Assembly: GCF_016185115.1 (NCBI RefSeq)
Contig: NZ_JACPOF010000021.1
Location: forward strand, 310,001-374,000
Length of the DNA: 64,000 nucleotides
DNA from: Polaromonas sp.
Lineage (GTDB): Bacteria > Pseudomonadota > Gammaproteobacteria > Burkholderiales > Burkholderiaceae_C
Direction of reading: 5' to 3'
The notes under the pieces were generated by a model. That model worked only from the letters and a program-made list of their open reading frames with translations, made no database searches and had not been told where the DNA came from. Numbering within the stretch: the first letter of the stretch is position 1; every line of letters begins with the position of its first letter. This document shows positions 17,342 through 26,301 of the stretch, piece by piece. Both the position numbers and the translations under genes were made by a program.

Positions 17342-17812
17342 TTACTTCTTGGCGTCTTTGGCGTCCGCCTTCTTGTCGGCCACTGGCTTGGCGTCTGCTT
17401 TTGCCATGGGCTTGGCTTCAGCGGCTTTCTTGTCGCCGGAAGCATCGGCAATACATTTCTTCTCAAAGCTGGATTTGGCAGCACCGGCGAGCTTCTTCTC
17501 GGCGGATTGGGCTGCGCAGGCAGCTGCAGGGCTTGGCGTTGCAGCGCCACCTGCATCAGCAATACATTTCTTCTCAAAGCTGGACTTGGCAGCACCGGCC
17601 AGTTTCTTTTCAGCAGACTGGGCAGCACAGGCTGCAGCCGGGCTGGCGGCGGCTGCATCGGCCATGCATTTTTTCTCGAAGCTGGCCTTGGCGGCACCGG
17701 CGAGCTTCTTCTCAGCAGACTGTGCTGCGCAGGTATCTGCGGCGTGGGCCACAGGTGAGAAGGCCATGGTGAGGGCGAAAGCGGTGGCGATCAGTGACAA
17801 AAGCTTTTTCAT
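17342..17812 (-). CDS. Secreted protein with three PsiF repeats
   Basis: A 156-residue precursor with a signal peptide (1-24, ending AHAAD). Three near-identical PsiF units follow, each of the form CAAQSAEKKLAGAAK-x-SFEKKC, joined by Ala/Pro linkers. The last 30 residues are a Lys/Ala/Asp tail (KKAAEAKPMAKADAK). The two Cys of each unit may form a disulfide in the periplasm. PsiF of E. coli is a phosphate-starvation protein of unknown function with fewer units. The DNA of the units is also nearly identical, pointing to recent internal duplication. ATG 17812 is preceded by a GGAGCCCC-type purine run. No Pho box was evident. Confidence 0.88.
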   Translation of the reverse strand: MKKLLSLIATAFALTMAFSPVAHAADTCAAQSAEKKLAGAAKASFEKKCMADAAAASPAAACAAQSAEKKLAGAAKSSFEKKCIADAGGAATPSPAAACAAQSAEKKLAGAAKSSFEKKCIADASGDKKAAEAKPMAKADAKPVADKKADAKDAKK

Positions 17813-17947
17813 GAGGGGCTCCGGTTGGGAATCAGGCGAGTGGAAAAGTAAGGGTGTTTTGGGTTCCAGTGGGAATTCCAACATATAAAGCCATCCCTCA
17901 CAAGATGGATGACGAGTAGCTTTTGTCCTTAAACGTAAAATCAGGGC

Positions 17948-19624
17948 ATGCTCGCTATAAAAAATGAACTGCTCGCAGCACTGGCTGACGGGCTGGAACA
18001 GCTTTCCCCCGGTGCGGGCGACAAGGCTGCGTTTGAGTCACCCAAGGTGGCTGCGCACGGTGACTTCGCCTGTACGGCGGCCATGCAACTGGCCAAACGC
18101 CTCAAACAGAACCCGCGCCAGGTGGCGGAAGCGCTGAAGGCCATCCTGCTGGCCAAACCGGCCTATGAAAAGTGGGTCGACGCAGTTGAAATTGCCGGCC
18201 CGGGTTTTATCAACGTCAAACTCAAGCCTGTTGCAAAACAGGAAACCGTGCGTGAAGTTTTGCACGCAGCTGCGCAGTACGGCGTCAAGCCGCAGGCTGC
18301 TGGCCAGCGCATGATTGTCGAGTTCGTATCGGCCAACCCGACCGGCCCGCTGCACGTGGGCCACGGCCGCCAGGCCGCGCTCGGCGATGCGATCTGCAAC
18401 CTGTTTGTCACGCAGGGCGTTGATGTCTACCGCGAGTTTTATTACAACGATGCGGGTGTGCAGATACACACGCTGGCCACCAGCACGCAGGCGCGCGCCA
18501 AAGGCATCAAGCCCGGTGATGCAGGTTGGCCCGAGTCGGCCTACAACGGTGACTACATCGCGGACATTGCGGCAGACTTCCTCGCCAAAAAAACCGTCAG
18601 GTCGGATGACCGCGAATTCACCGCCTCTGGTGACGTGGAAGACCTCGACTCGATCCGCCAGTTCGCCGTGGCCTACCTGCGCCGCGAGCAGGACCTGGAT
18701 TTGCAGGCCTTCTCGGTACGCTTTGACAACTACTACCTCGAGTCCAGCCTGTACAGCTCTGGCCGGGTCGATGCAGCAGTGGGCAAACTGAAAGCTGCAG
18801 GCAAGACTTACGAGCAGGACGGCGCGCTGTGGCTCAAGTCCACCGACTACGGTGACGACAAGGACCGGGTCATGAAAAAGGGCGACGGCACCTACACCTA
18901 CTTCGTGCCCGACGTCGCCTATCATCTGGCCAAATGGGAGCGCGGTTTCAGCCGCGCGATCAATATCCAGGGCATGGACCACCACGGCACCATCGCCCGC
19001 GTGCGCGCCGGGCTGCAGGCGGCGAATGAAGGTGTGCCCCAGGGCTACCCTGACTACGTGCTGCACACCATGGTGCGTGTGGTGCGCAATGGCGAAGAGG
19101 TCAAGATTTCAAAACGTGCGGGCAGCTACGTGACGCTGCGCGATTTGATCGAATGGACCAGCGCTGATGCAGTGCGCTTCTTTTTGCTCAGCCGCAAGCC
19201 TGATACCGAATACATCTTCGATATCGACCTGGCCCTTAGCAAAAACAACGAGAACCCGGTGTACTACGTGCAGTACGCGCATGCGCGCATCTGCTCGGTG
19301 CTGGCGGCGTGGGGTGGCGATGAGGCGACGCTGAAGGCTGTCGATTTGTCGCCGCTGGTGAGCGCGCAGGCGCAGGCGCTGATGCTGTTGCTGTCCAAAT
19401 ACCCGGACATGCTGGCCAACGCCGCCAGCGGCTTTGCGCCGCACGATGTGGCCTTTTACCTGCGTGAGCTGGCCGCCTGCTATCACAGCTATTACGATGC
19501 CGAGCGTATCCTGGTTGATGAAGAGCCCGTGAAGCAGGCGCGCCTGGCGCTGGTCGCGGCGACGGCGCAGGTGTTGCACAATGGCCTGGCGGTGCTGGGC
19601 GTGAGTGCCCCGCGCAAGATGTGA
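17948..19624 (+). CDS. argS: Arginyl-tRNA synthetase
   Basis: A 558-residue class I synthetase that charges tRNA-Arg. Residues 1-110 form the N-terminal Add-1 domain that contacts the tRNA D-loop. [16 protein letters not shown] carries the HIGH-type motif (HVGH), and [16 protein letters not shown] lies where the KMSKS loop is, in the reduced form common for Arg[14 protein letters not shown] opens the anticodon-binding helical domain, which ends at LGVSAPRKM, the usual C terminus. ATG 17948 begins the conserved N terminus. The SPOR-domain gene follows after 21 bases and may be cotranscribed, an arrangement common in betaproteobacteria. Confidence 0.97.
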   Translation: MLAIKNELLAALADGLEQLSPGAGDKAAFESPKVAAHGDFACTAAMQLAKRLKQNPRQVAEALKAILLAKPAYEKWVDAVEIAGPGFINVKLKPVAKQETVREVLHAAAQYGVKPQAAGQRMIVEFVSANPTGPLHVGHGRQAALGDAICNLFVTQGVDVYREFYYNDAGVQIHTLATSTQARAKGIKPGDAGWPESAYNGDYIADIAADFLAKKTVRSDDREFTASGDVEDLDSIRQFAVAYLRREQDLDLQAFSVRFDNYYLESSLYSSGRVDAAVGKLKAAGKTYEQDGALWLKSTDYGDDKDRVMKKGDGTYTYFVPDVAYHLAKWERGFSRAINIQGMDHHGTIARVRAGLQAANEGVPQGYPDYVLHTMVRVVRNGEEVKISKRAGSYVTLRDLIEWTSADAVRFFLLSRKPDTEYIFDIDLALSKNNENPVYYVQYAHARICSVLAAWGGDEATLKAVDLSPLVSAQAQALMLLLSKYPDMLANAASGFAPHDVAFYLRELAACYHSYYDAERILVDEEPVKQARLALVAATAQVLHNGLAVLGVSAPRKM

Positions 19625-19645
19625 ACAGACCCTAACGAGACGAGC

Positions 19646-20326
19646 ATGACGCATTCCCAAACGGCCAGACCCCGGACCTCCAACAAGCAGCGTGGCGGCA
19701 CCCTGCTGGGCATCATTATCGGCGCGCTGCTCGGGCTGGGCGCTGCGCTGGCGGTGGCGGTTTACGTGACCAAGGTGCCCGTGCCCTTCATGAACAAGGG
19801 CCAGGTGCACAGCGCTGACAACGACGCCGCTGAAGCCAAAAAGAACAAGGACTGGGACCCGAATGCGGCGCTGGCCGGCAAGAACCCGGCACGGCCTGCC
19901 GCAGTGGCTTCTGGCACAGTGGGAACCGAGAGCCCGGTGGCGACTGCGAGCGCCGCCAAAGGCAGCAAGCCAGCGGCCTCGGCTGTTTCGGCCGACCCGC
20001 TGGGTGATCTGGCGAAGGCCAGGTCCGAAGCCAAACCCAGGACTGAGGCCAAGCCTGACACTGTGGCGTCGGCTGGCAGTAGCGCAGACCCATTCAGCTA
20101 TTTCATACAGGCAGGCGCTTTCCGGACGCCGGAAGACGCTGAAGCGCAACGCGCCAAGCTCTCGCTGATTGGCTTCCAGGCCAAGGTGACAGAGCGCGAA
20201 CAGTCTGGCCGTACCGTGTACCGTGTGCGCCTCGGGCCTTTCGACAAAAAGGATGAGGCCGACAAGATCAAGGAAAAGCTGGACAGCAACGCCATTGAAA
20301 CGGCCCTCGTCAGGGTCCAGCGCTGA
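19646..20326 (+). CDS. SPOR-domain membrane protein (FtsN-like)
   Basis: A 226-residue bitopic protein. A short cytoplasmic N terminus precedes one membrane helix (about residues 19-41, GTLLGIIIGALLGLGAALAV). An Ala/Lys/Pro-rich periplasmic linker follows, then a C-terminal SPOR domain (about 150-226: YFIQAGAFRTPEDAEAQRAKL, YRVRLGPFDKKDEADKIKEKL). SPOR domains bind denuded glycan strands at division sites, and this layout is that of FtsN-type proteins. It lies between argS and dsbA in one direction. It may be the divisome FtsN of this organism, but sequence alone does not separate FtsN from other SPOR proteins. Confidence 0.88.
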   Translation: MTHSQTARPRTSNKQRGGTLLGIIIGALLGLGAALAVAVYVTKVPVPFMNKGQVHSADNDAAEAKKNKDWDPNAALAGKNPARPAAVASGTVGTESPVATASAAKGSKPAASAVSADPLGDLAKARSEAKPRTEAKPDTVASAGSSADPFSYFIQAGAFRTPEDAEAQRAKLSLIGFQAKVTEREQSGRTVYRVRLGPFDKKDEADKIKEKLDSNAIETALVRVQR

Positions 20327-20419
20327 ACTTTTGGCAGCCTTGGTGTCCAACATGCTGTCTTGTGCAGCAGTTTTGTGCCAGGCCTTCAGGGAATTTCGAG
20401 TTTTTCAGGAGAAACATAA

Positions 20420-21079
20420 ATGCAACGACGTCAGTTCTCGCTTTCGGCTGCCACGGTAGCCGCCGCTTCCCTCGGGGGTGCCTTTGTACTGCCGGGTACC
20501 GCTCTGGCTCAGGGCAAACCCCCGCAGGACGGGGTTGATTACCTGACGCTGGACAAGGCTGCCACGCTGGAGGCACCCGCCGGCAAGATCGAGGTGGTTG
20601 AGTTCTTCTGGTACAGCTGCCCGCACTGCAACCGTTTTGAGCCCCAGCTGGAGGCTTGGCTCAAGAAGTTGCCTAAAGACGTGTTCTTCCGTCGTGCGCC
20701 GGTATCGTTCCGGCCTGACTTTGAGCCGCAGCAAAAGCTTTACTACACGCTGGAAGCCATGGGCAAGGTTGACGCGATGCAGAAAAAGGTTTTTGACGCC
20801 ATCCATGTTGAAAAACAGTCATTGACCACGGCCGACCAGATCATTGCCTGGGCCGGTGTTCAGGGCCTGGACAAGGCGAAGTTTGCGGAGACTTACAACT
20901 CCTTTCCGATCGCCACCAAGGTCCGCAAGGCCACGCAACTGCAGGACCAGTACAAGGTGCAGGGCGTACCTGCGCTGGGCGTGGCTGGCAAGTATTACAC
21001 CGACGGTACCCAGGCCGGGACCATGGAGCGTGCCTTGGTGGTGACCGATTTCCTGGTCGCCAGCGCCCGCAAGAAATAA
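20420..21079 (+). CDS. dsbA: Periplasmic thiol:disulfide oxidoreductase DsbA
   Basis: A 219-residue precursor. The N terminus has a twin-arginine-like start (QRRQFSLSAAT) and a signal peptide ending near ALAQG (about residue 31). The thioredoxin fold carries the active-site Cys67-Pro-His-Cys70 in FFWYSCPHCNRFEP, and the cis-Pro loop is VQGVPALGVAGKYY. DsbA introduces disulfides into exported proteins and is reoxidised by DsbB. An AGGAG site lies upstream of ATG 20420. A strong terminator follows about 40 bases after the stop. Whether export uses Sec or Tat is unclear, because the hydrophobic stretch fits either. Confidence 0.95.
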   Translation: MQRRQFSLSAATVAAASLGGAFVLPGTALAQGKPPQDGVDYLTLDKAATLEAPAGKIEVVEFFWYSCPHCNRFEPQLEAWLKKLPKDVFFRRAPVSFRPDFEPQQKLYYTLEAMGKVDAMQKKVFDAIHVEKQSLTTADQIIAWAGVQGLDKAKFAETYNSFPIATKVRKATQLQDQYKVQGVPALGVAGKYYTDGTQAGTMERALVVTDFLVASARKK

Positions 21080-21121
21080 GTTGCCTGGCCTGCTCCGGTC
21101 TTTGAAACGGGGCGCACAAGC

Positions 21122-21148
21122 AAAAAACCCGCCAAGGCGGGTTTTTTT
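21122..21148 (+). terminator. Rho-independent terminator after dsbA
   Basis: AAAAAACCCGCC and GGCGGGTTTTTTT fold on a two-base spacer at 21134-21135. It separates argS-SPOR-dsbA from lptA-lptB. Confidence 0.88.
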
Positions 21149-21246
21149 ACGCGTAAAGCCCGGCAACCGGCTGCGGATAAGCGGGCCTGTGCGGTTTTCG
21201 GTCGCTACAATGGGCTGAAACAACGCGCAGCAAGATTCGTGCCTTT

Positions 21247-21891
21247 ATGAAATACCCCACTTTTTTGACGAAAACCGCCGCGGCTCTTGCTGTGCTGACC
21301 GTGCTGACCGTCTTGCCGGTTGCTGCTGAGCAGGCTGACCGCGATAAGCCCATGAACGCCGAGTCTGATGCCCTGCGTTATGACGACTTGAAGCAAACCA
21401 GCGTTTTCACGGGCAACGTGGTGATCACCAAAGGCACGACCATCATTCGCGGCGAGCGGGTCGACGTCACCCAGGACCCCGAGGGCTACCAGAAAGCCAT
21501 AGTGATCGCCCCGGCGGGCAAGCTGGCCTTCTACCGCAAGAAGCGGGAAGGTCTTGACGAGTTCATCGAAGGCGAGGGCCTGCGCATTGAGTACGACAGC
21601 CGTCCCGATGTCGTCAAATTCATAGGCAGTGCCGTGATGCGCCGCTACAAGGGTGCGGTTCTGTCCGATGAATCGACCGGCTCGCAGATCAACTACGACA
21701 ACGTGACCGATGTGTTCACTGTTGAAAGTAACGCCCAGAACAAGTCCGCCACCAACCCTACGGGGCGTGTGCGCGCCTTGCTGTCACCCCGCAACGCGGC
21801 CTCAGGTGCGGCTGGCACCCCTGCTGCAACGCCGCCTGCGTCTGCTGCCACCCTGCGCCCCAGCAATACGCTGGGTAACGAGAAAAACTAG
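21247..21891 (+). CDS. lptA: Lipopolysaccharide transport periplasmic protein LptA
   Basis: A 214-residue precursor with a signal peptide (about 1-27, ending PVAAEQ). The OstA/LptA beta-jellyroll follows: MNAESDALRYDDLKQTSVFTG, NVVITKGTTIIRGERVDVTQDPEG and VKFIGSAVMRRYKGAVLSDE. LptA oligomers bridge the periplasm and carry LPS from LptBFGC to LptDE. The C-terminal 45 residues are an Ala/Pro/Thr-rich tail, usual in betaproteobacteria. It is followed after 12 bases by lptB, the normal operon partner. lptC, commonly just upstream, is not here. The gene before is dsbA, behind a terminator. Confidence 0.93.
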   Translation: MKYPTFLTKTAAALAVLTVLTVLPVAAEQADRDKPMNAESDALRYDDLKQTSVFTGNVVITKGTTIIRGERVDVTQDPEGYQKAIVIAPAGKLAFYRKKREGLDEFIEGEGLRIEYDSRPDVVKFIGSAVMRRYKGAVLSDESTGSQINYDNVTDVFTVESNAQNKSATNPTGRVRALLSPRNAASGAAGTPAATPPASAATLRPSNTLGNEKN

Positions 21892-21903
21892 GCCCCTGAA
21901 TAC

Positions 21904-22728
21904 ATGGATACGGAAAACGTGAACGTTGCTGAAAGCGCAACACTGGAATCGTCTTCTCATGAAACCAGCGGCGGCGGCGTTGCGGCGGTCAGCCAGCTTG
22001 TGGCGACAGGGCTGCAAAAGTCCTACGGCAGCCGTACGGTGGTCAAGGATGTTTCGCTGTCGGTCAAAAGCGGCGAGGTCGTGGGCCTGCTGGGCCCCAA
22101 CGGCGCCGGCAAGACCACGTCTTTCTACATGATCGTAGGCCTGGTGCGTGCCGACGCGGGAGACATCACGATTGACGGCAACCCGGTCGAGCAGATGCCT
22201 ATACACAGGCGCGCACGCCTGGGCTTGAGCTACCTTCCACAGGAGGCGTCCATCTTCCGCAAGCTGACGGTCGAGCAGAATGTGCGCGCAGTGCTTGAAC
22301 TGCAGACTGACGACGCCGGCAAGGCCCTGAGCCCCGCCGCCATCGGCGAGCGCCTTGACGCGCTGCTCAAGGATCTGCGCGTGGACCACCTGGCAGATTC
22401 GCCAGCCCTCGCACTGTCCGGGGGTGAACGCCGCCGCGTCGAGATCGCGCGTGCGCTGGCCACCCAGCCGCGCTTTATTTTGCTGGACGAGCCCTTCGCC
22501 GGTATTGACCCGATTGCCGTGATCGAGATCCAGCGCATCATCGGCTTCCTGAAGGCGCGTGGCATTGGCGTGCTGATCACCGACCACAACGTGCGGGAGA
22601 CGCTGGGCATCTGCGATCACGCCTACATCATCAGCGACGGCCATGTTCTGGCCAAGGGTACGCCGTCGGAGATCGTCAACAACGCCGATGTACGCCGCGT
22701 CTATCTTGGCGAACACTTCAGGATGTAA
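21904..22728 (+). CDS. lptB: LPS export ABC transporter ATPase LptB
   Basis: A 274-residue cytoplasmic ATPase that powers LPS extraction by LptFG. Walker A is GPNGAGKT (64-71), the Q loop is in [21 protein letters not shown], the signature is [15 protein letters not shown], Walker B is [15 protein letters not shown] and the switch His is in [10 protein letters not shown]. The C-terminal [19 protein letters not shown] is typical of LptB. About 30 extra N-terminal residues rich in Ser/Glu precede the domain compared with the 241-residue E. coli protein. A later in-frame start is not obvious, so the extension may be real. rpoN follows, the order known from other proteobacteria. Confidence 0.96.
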   Translation: MDTENVNVAESATLESSSHETSGGGVAAVSQLVATGLQKSYGSRTVVKDVSLSVKSGEVVGLLGPNGAGKTTSFYMIVGLVRADAGDITIDGNPVEQMPIHRRARLGLSYLPQEASIFRKLTVEQNVRAVLELQTDDAGKALSPAAIGERLDALLKDLRVDHLADSPALALSGGERRRVEIARALATQPRFILLDEPFAGIDPIAVIEIQRIIGFLKARGIGVLITDHNVRETLGICDHAYIISDGHVLAKGTPSEIVNNADVRRVYLGEHFRM

Positions 22729-22734
22729 TGGCTC

Positions 22735-22825
22735 CCCCCCGTCGTTGGCTCACTGCGTGTAGCCCCTTCCCCCCTGCAGGGGGCTGCGCCTGCAGTCCGG
22801 CAAAGCCGGCCCTGCGGCCCATGCT
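22735..22825. repeat. G+C-rich intergenic repeat-like element before rpoN
   Basis: The stretch holds a C run, the perfect palindrome CCCCCTGCAGGGGG (22770-22783) and GCCGGCAAAGCCGGC-like arms. It resembles a common intergenic sequence that I recall from Comamonadaceae genomes. It sits between lptB and rpoN and could form a stem-loop in a read-through transcript. No second copy is in the window. Confidence 0.4.
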
Positions 22826-22864
22826 TGCTCAAGACTCTTCGTTTTCAGTTATGCGGAAAACGGC

Positions 22865-24415
22865 ATGAAGCAGGGCTTGTCGCTTCGCGTCTCGCAGCAT
22901 CTTGCGCTGACGCCGCAGCTGCAACAGTCGATACGATTGCTGCAACTCTCCACGCTTGAGCTCAGCCAGGAGGTCGAGCAGATGCTCGACGAGAACCCCT
23001 TTCTTGAGGTGACGGAAGAGTCTGCTGTGCGTGAAGAGTTTGGCCTGGACCACATCAACACGCCGGTGAGCCAGGACAACCAGGAGTTTGAATCGGCCGG
23101 TGATTCGATGTCTGGCGGTACGATCGATTCAGGCACAACAAGCAGCACTGAATCGGAGACGACACCTGAAATCAGCTCTGAAGCCAGGCTGGAAGAAAGC
23201 TGGGAGGGCGATGGTTCCGTGGAGTCGGCGCCTGACGACAGTGAATGGGGTGGTGATGCCCTCCCGCGCAAGAACAATAATGGCGATGACGGTGATGCCG
23301 ACGCCTCCGATCTTGCACGCAGCCATGAGTCGCTTCAGGACCATCTGCACCGCCAGTCGCTGAGCCTGCGCCTGTCCGAAGAAGACAGGGCGGCTTTGCA
23401 CTTTCTGATTGAGTCACTCAACGACGACGGTTACCTTGAAGACACGCTGGCATCGCTGGCCAGAGGCCTGGCCGGTGATGACCTTGAACAGGCCGAGGAG
23501 CTGGAGCAGCATTTTGCGATGGCGCTCAAGCTCCTGCATCACATGGAGCCGCCCGGCGTGGGCGCGCGCAACCTGGCCGAATGCCTGGGCCTGCAACTGC
23601 TCGATTGTCGCGATTGCGATGAGACACGCGCTGCCATCGCCATGTGCAGGCAACCCATGGAACTGCTGGCCAAACGCGATGTCAAGCGCCTGTCGCAACT
23701 CTGCGGCTACCCCGATACCGTCATTAAAAGTGCGATTGCACTGATAGGCCGGCTCGACCCCAAGCCGGGCCGGCGTTTTGTCAATGTGGAGCGCAACCTG
23801 GTGGTGCCCGACGTGCTGGTTGTGAAGGTCGGCCGGGGCTTCAAGGTCACGCTCAATGGTGACGTGATGCCCAAGCTGCGGGTACATGACATTTACGCCA
23901 ATGCGCTCAAGCAGCACAAGGGCCAGGGTGGTCAGGCGCTGCAGCAACGCCTGCAGGAGGCCCGCTGGTTTATCAAGAACATCCAGCAGCGCTTTGACAC
24001 CATCCTGCGCGTGAGTACTGCGATTGTCGAGAGGCAGAAAAATTTCTTCACACATGGTGAACTTGCCATGCGGCCGCTTGTGCTGCGTGAGATTGCCGAT
24101 GAACTGGGCCTGCACGAATCGACCATCTCGCGGGTGACGACGGCCAAATACATGAGCACGCCGTTCGGCACTTTTGAGCTCAAGTATTTCTTCGGATCGG
24201 CGCTGGGCACAGAGACTGGTGGGAATGCCTCGAGCACCGCTGTGCGCGCGCTGATCAAGCAGTTTGTGGTGTCTGAAAGCACCAAAAAACCACTCAGCGA
24301 CAACCAGATTTCGGAAATGCTCAAGGAGCAGGGTATCGAATGCGCGCGTCGTACGGTGGCCAAATACCGTGAAGCGCTGCGCATAGCCCCAGCCAATTTG
24401 CGCAAAGCCTTATGA
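22865..24415 (+). CDS. rpoN: RNA polymerase sigma-54 factor RpoN
   Basis: A 516-residue sigma factor. The Gln/Leu-rich activator-contact region (QHLALTPQLQQSIRLLQLS, LDENPFLE) is residues 10-60. An acidic Ser/Glu/Asp linker follows, at about 65-150. The core-binding domain contains ARNLAECLGLQL and LDPKPGRRF. The DNA-binding part includes the helix-turn-helix IADELGLHESTISRVTTAKY and ends with the RpoN box core ARRTVAKYRE. RpoN directs transcription from -24/-12 promoters with ATP-dependent activators, for example for nitrogen and carbon-source genes. Its stop overlaps the RNA methyltransferase start as ATGA. Confidence 0.97.
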   Translation: MKQGLSLRVSQHLALTPQLQQSIRLLQLSTLELSQEVEQMLDENPFLEVTEESAVREEFGLDHINTPVSQDNQEFESAGDSMSGGTIDSGTTSSTESETTPEISSEARLEESWEGDGSVESAPDDSEWGGDALPRKNNNGDDGDADASDLARSHESLQDHLHRQSLSLRLSEEDRAALHFLIESLNDDGYLEDTLASLARGLAGDDLEQAEELEQHFAMALKLLHHMEPPGVGARNLAECLGLQLLDCRDCDETRAAIAMCRQPMELLAKRDVKRLSQLCGYPDTVIKSAIALIGRLDPKPGRRFVNVERNLVVPDVLVVKVGRGFKVTLNGDVMPKLRVHDIYANALKQHKGQGGQALQQRLQEARWFIKNIQQRFDTILRVSTAIVERQKNFFTHGELAMRPLVLREIADELGLHESTISRVTTAKYMSTPFGTFELKYFFGSALGTETGGNASSTAVRALIKQFVVSESTKKPLSDNQISEMLKEQGIECARRTVAKYREALRIAPANLRKAL

Positions 24416-25746
24416 ACCAACTTCAACTATTTTTACCCTGTGCCGCCGGCGTCGAGGCCTTGCTGGCCACAGAGGTGCAGCGCATTACAGGCATTACGGG
24501 CAAAGCCTGGCGCGCGGGCGTGCAATTGCAGGGTTCGTGGCGCGATGCCATGCAACTCAACCTGCACAGCCGCCTCGCTCAGCGTGTGCTGATCGAATTG
24601 CAACACAACCAGTACCGCAGCGAGCAGGACCTCTACAACGCGACGGCCAATGTCGCTTGGGAAATCTGGTTTACACCCAAACAGACCTTCAAGGTCGAGA
24701 TTACAGCCCAACACAGTCCATTAACCAGCCTGAATTTTGCCGCGCTGAAAATCAAGGACGCGATTGCCGACCGCTTTCGCGCCAAGTTCGACGTGCGTCC
24801 TGATGTGGATACGCGCTGGCCCGATGTGCGCATCTATGTACACCTGACGGTCGATACGGTCACCATCTATATCGACACCTCGGGCGAGCCGCTCTTCAAG
24901 CGCGGCTGGCGCGAGGACAAGGGCGATGCACCGCTGAAGGAAACTTTAGCCGCCGCCATGATCGCCGCCAGCGGCTGGGACCGGCAATGCCGGGACGGCA
25001 TGCCCCTGTACGACCCTTGCTGTGGCTCAGGCACCATCGCGATTGAGGCGGCGCAGATTGCCTGCAACATTGCACCTGGCATTAACCGGCGTTTTGCCTT
25101 CCAGAAATATTTGCCTTTCCAGCAGCACGTGTGGGACGGTCTGCTGGATCAGGCCGAGGCCGCCATCACCGAACCCACCGCACCAGTATTCGGCAGCGAT
25201 GTTTCCTTCCGCATGGTTGACTTTGCCGAGCGCAATGCTGAGCGTGCCGGCGTGGCGAACGCCGTACAGTTTCGTGGCGGTGACGCCTTGCAGCGCATGC
25301 CGCCCGCACCTACCGGCGTGATGCTGGTGAACCCGCCTTATGGCGAACGCATTGATGTGGCCGGTGTGGCGGGTGCGCAGCGGCGTGAGAGCGCGCGCTC
25401 CGAATTCCAGGGGCAAGGCATTGACGAGTTCGGCCAGCCTTTGCCGCAAGCTGACGCCATACACGCGCTGCCGCGTGACCGCAACGCCAACCCGGCGCGC
25501 GAACAGGCCTTGACCGAGACGGGCGAAGAGGCCTCAGACTTCTTTCCGAAACTCGCTGCGCACTGGAAAAAAAACTACGCCGGCTGGACCGCTCATGTGC
25601 TGACACCTGACCTCAAGCTGCCCGGCAAGATGCGCCTGAAGGAGTCACGCCGCGTACCCATGTGGAACGGCCCGATTGAATGCCGCCTGTTCCGCTTTGA
25701 CATGGTTGCCGGTTCGGCGCGTACCAAACCCCCTCGCGAGGCATGA
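24412..25746 (+). CDS. THUMP-domain 23S rRNA guanine-N2 methyltransferase (RlmL N-half-like)
   Basis: A 444-residue SAM-dependent methyltransferase. The N-terminal ferredoxin-like and THUMP region is about residues 1-160 (AGVEALLATEVQRI, TFKVEITAQHSPLTSLNFAALKIKDAI). It is followed by GEPLFKRGWREDKGDAPLKETLAAAM, the SAM-binding DPCCGSGTIAIEAA and the catalytic NPPYGER. It corresponds to the RlmL half of the E. coli RlmKL fusion, which makes m2G2445 in 23S rRNA. A polar insertion of about 60 residues separates NPPYGER from FFPKLAAHWKKNYAG. Start and stop both overlap neighbours by four bases (ATGA), so it is translationally coupled to rpoN and to the PIN gene. Confidence 0.9.
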   Translation: MNQLQLFLPCAAGVEALLATEVQRITGITGKAWRAGVQLQGSWRDAMQLNLHSRLAQRVLIELQHNQYRSEQDLYNATANVAWEIWFTPKQTFKVEITAQHSPLTSLNFAALKIKDAIADRFRAKFDVRPDVDTRWPDVRIYVHLTVDTVTIYIDTSGEPLFKRGWREDKGDAPLKETLAAAMIAASGWDRQCRDGMPLYDPCCGSGTIAIEAAQIACNIAPGINRRFAFQKYLPFQQHVWDGLLDQAEAAITEPTAPVFGSDVSFRMVDFAERNAERAGVANAVQFRGGDALQRMPPAPTGVMLVNPPYGERIDVAGVAGAQRRESARSEFQGQGIDEFGQPLPQADAIHALPRDRNANPAREQALTETGEEASDFFPKLAAHWKKNYAGWTAHVLTPDLKLPGKMRLKESRRVPMWNGPIECRLFRFDMVAGSARTKPPREA

Positions 25747-26153
25747 CACGTGAACTGATCGTCATCGACACCAACATCGTCCTTGACGTGGTTGTGTTCG
25801 GTGATGCGGCTGCCCTGCCACTGAAGCAGGCACTTGAATGTGGCAAGCTTGACTGGCTGGCCACGCCGCCCATGCGCGACGAACTTGAGCGCGTGCTGGC
25901 CTATGCGCAAATCGTCCCCCGCCTGGCTTTCTACAAACTGAAGGTTGAAGACGTACTCGCTGCCTTTGACAAACACGCACGCATCGTTGAGGTCGCCGCC
26001 AAGGCACCCGTTACCTGCAGCGATGCTGATGACCAGGGCTTCATAGACCTCGCGGTTGCGCACAAGGCAATGCTGCTGAGCAAGGACAAGGCTGTGACCT
26101 CGATGACCAAACGTCTGCTCGCGTATGGCGTCGTCGTGCGCAGGACCCTGTGA
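25743..26153 (+). CDS. PIN-domain ribonuclease-like protein (PIN_3 type)
   Basis: A 136-residue PIN-fold protein. Acidic residues expected for Mg2+-dependent RNase activity are present: Asp9 in VIDTNIVLD, Glu47/Glu49 in RDELERV, Asp94-Asp97 in CSDADDQGF, Asp102 in IDLA and Asp115 in SKDK. Such proteins are often called toxins, but no antitoxin gene adjoins. The start overlaps the rRNA methyltransferase stop (ATGA), a context that suggests a housekeeping RNA-related role instead. It is the last gene of the rpoN-methyltransferase-PIN unit. Confidence 0.88.
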   Translation: MTRELIVIDTNIVLDVVVFGDAAALPLKQALECGKLDWLATPPMRDELERVLAYAQIVPRLAFYKLKVEDVLAAFDKHARIVEVAAKAPVTCSDADDQGFIDLAVAHKAMLLSKDKAVTSMTKRLLAYGVVVRRTL

Positions 26154-26256
26154 CCGTGCAGCCCGGCTCGGTCAATTCAGGCATGTTTATATAGCGGACT
26201 TTTATGGTCATGTGGTCATGACAATTGCTTCGTTGTAGAAGCGCGCTCCGGCTCCT

Positions 26257-26298
26257 AGTATTCGCCTCTGGCTCATTTCAGCCAGATCAACGAATACT
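26257..26298 (+). promoter_or_regulatory. Stem-loop ending three bases before the Bug start codon
   Basis: AGTATTCG (26257-26264) pairs with CGAATACT (26291-26298). Inside it CTGGCT (26268-26273) pairs with AGCCAG (26280-26285) around CATTTC. The outer arm ends three bases from ATG 26302. No Shine-Dalgarno sequence lies outside it, so folding would cover the ribosome landing site. Confidence 0.5.
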
Positions 26299-26301
26299 GA
26301 C

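Noticed and set aside
17440..17720. Regularly spaced direct repeats, considered as a CRISPR array
   Set aside because: The units encode PsiF domains in frame, behind a signal peptide. Unit and linker lengths and identities fit a protein repeat.
18038..19066. Long minus-strand frame of 342 codons opposite argS
   Set aside because: It is a shadow of the strong codon bias of argS in a G+C-rich genome, with Arg/His/Val-rich composition and no recognisable domain.
25743..26153. Toxin of a toxin-antitoxin pair
   Set aside because: No antitoxin-sized gene adjoins and the gene overlaps an rRNA methyltransferase in an operon with rpoN.
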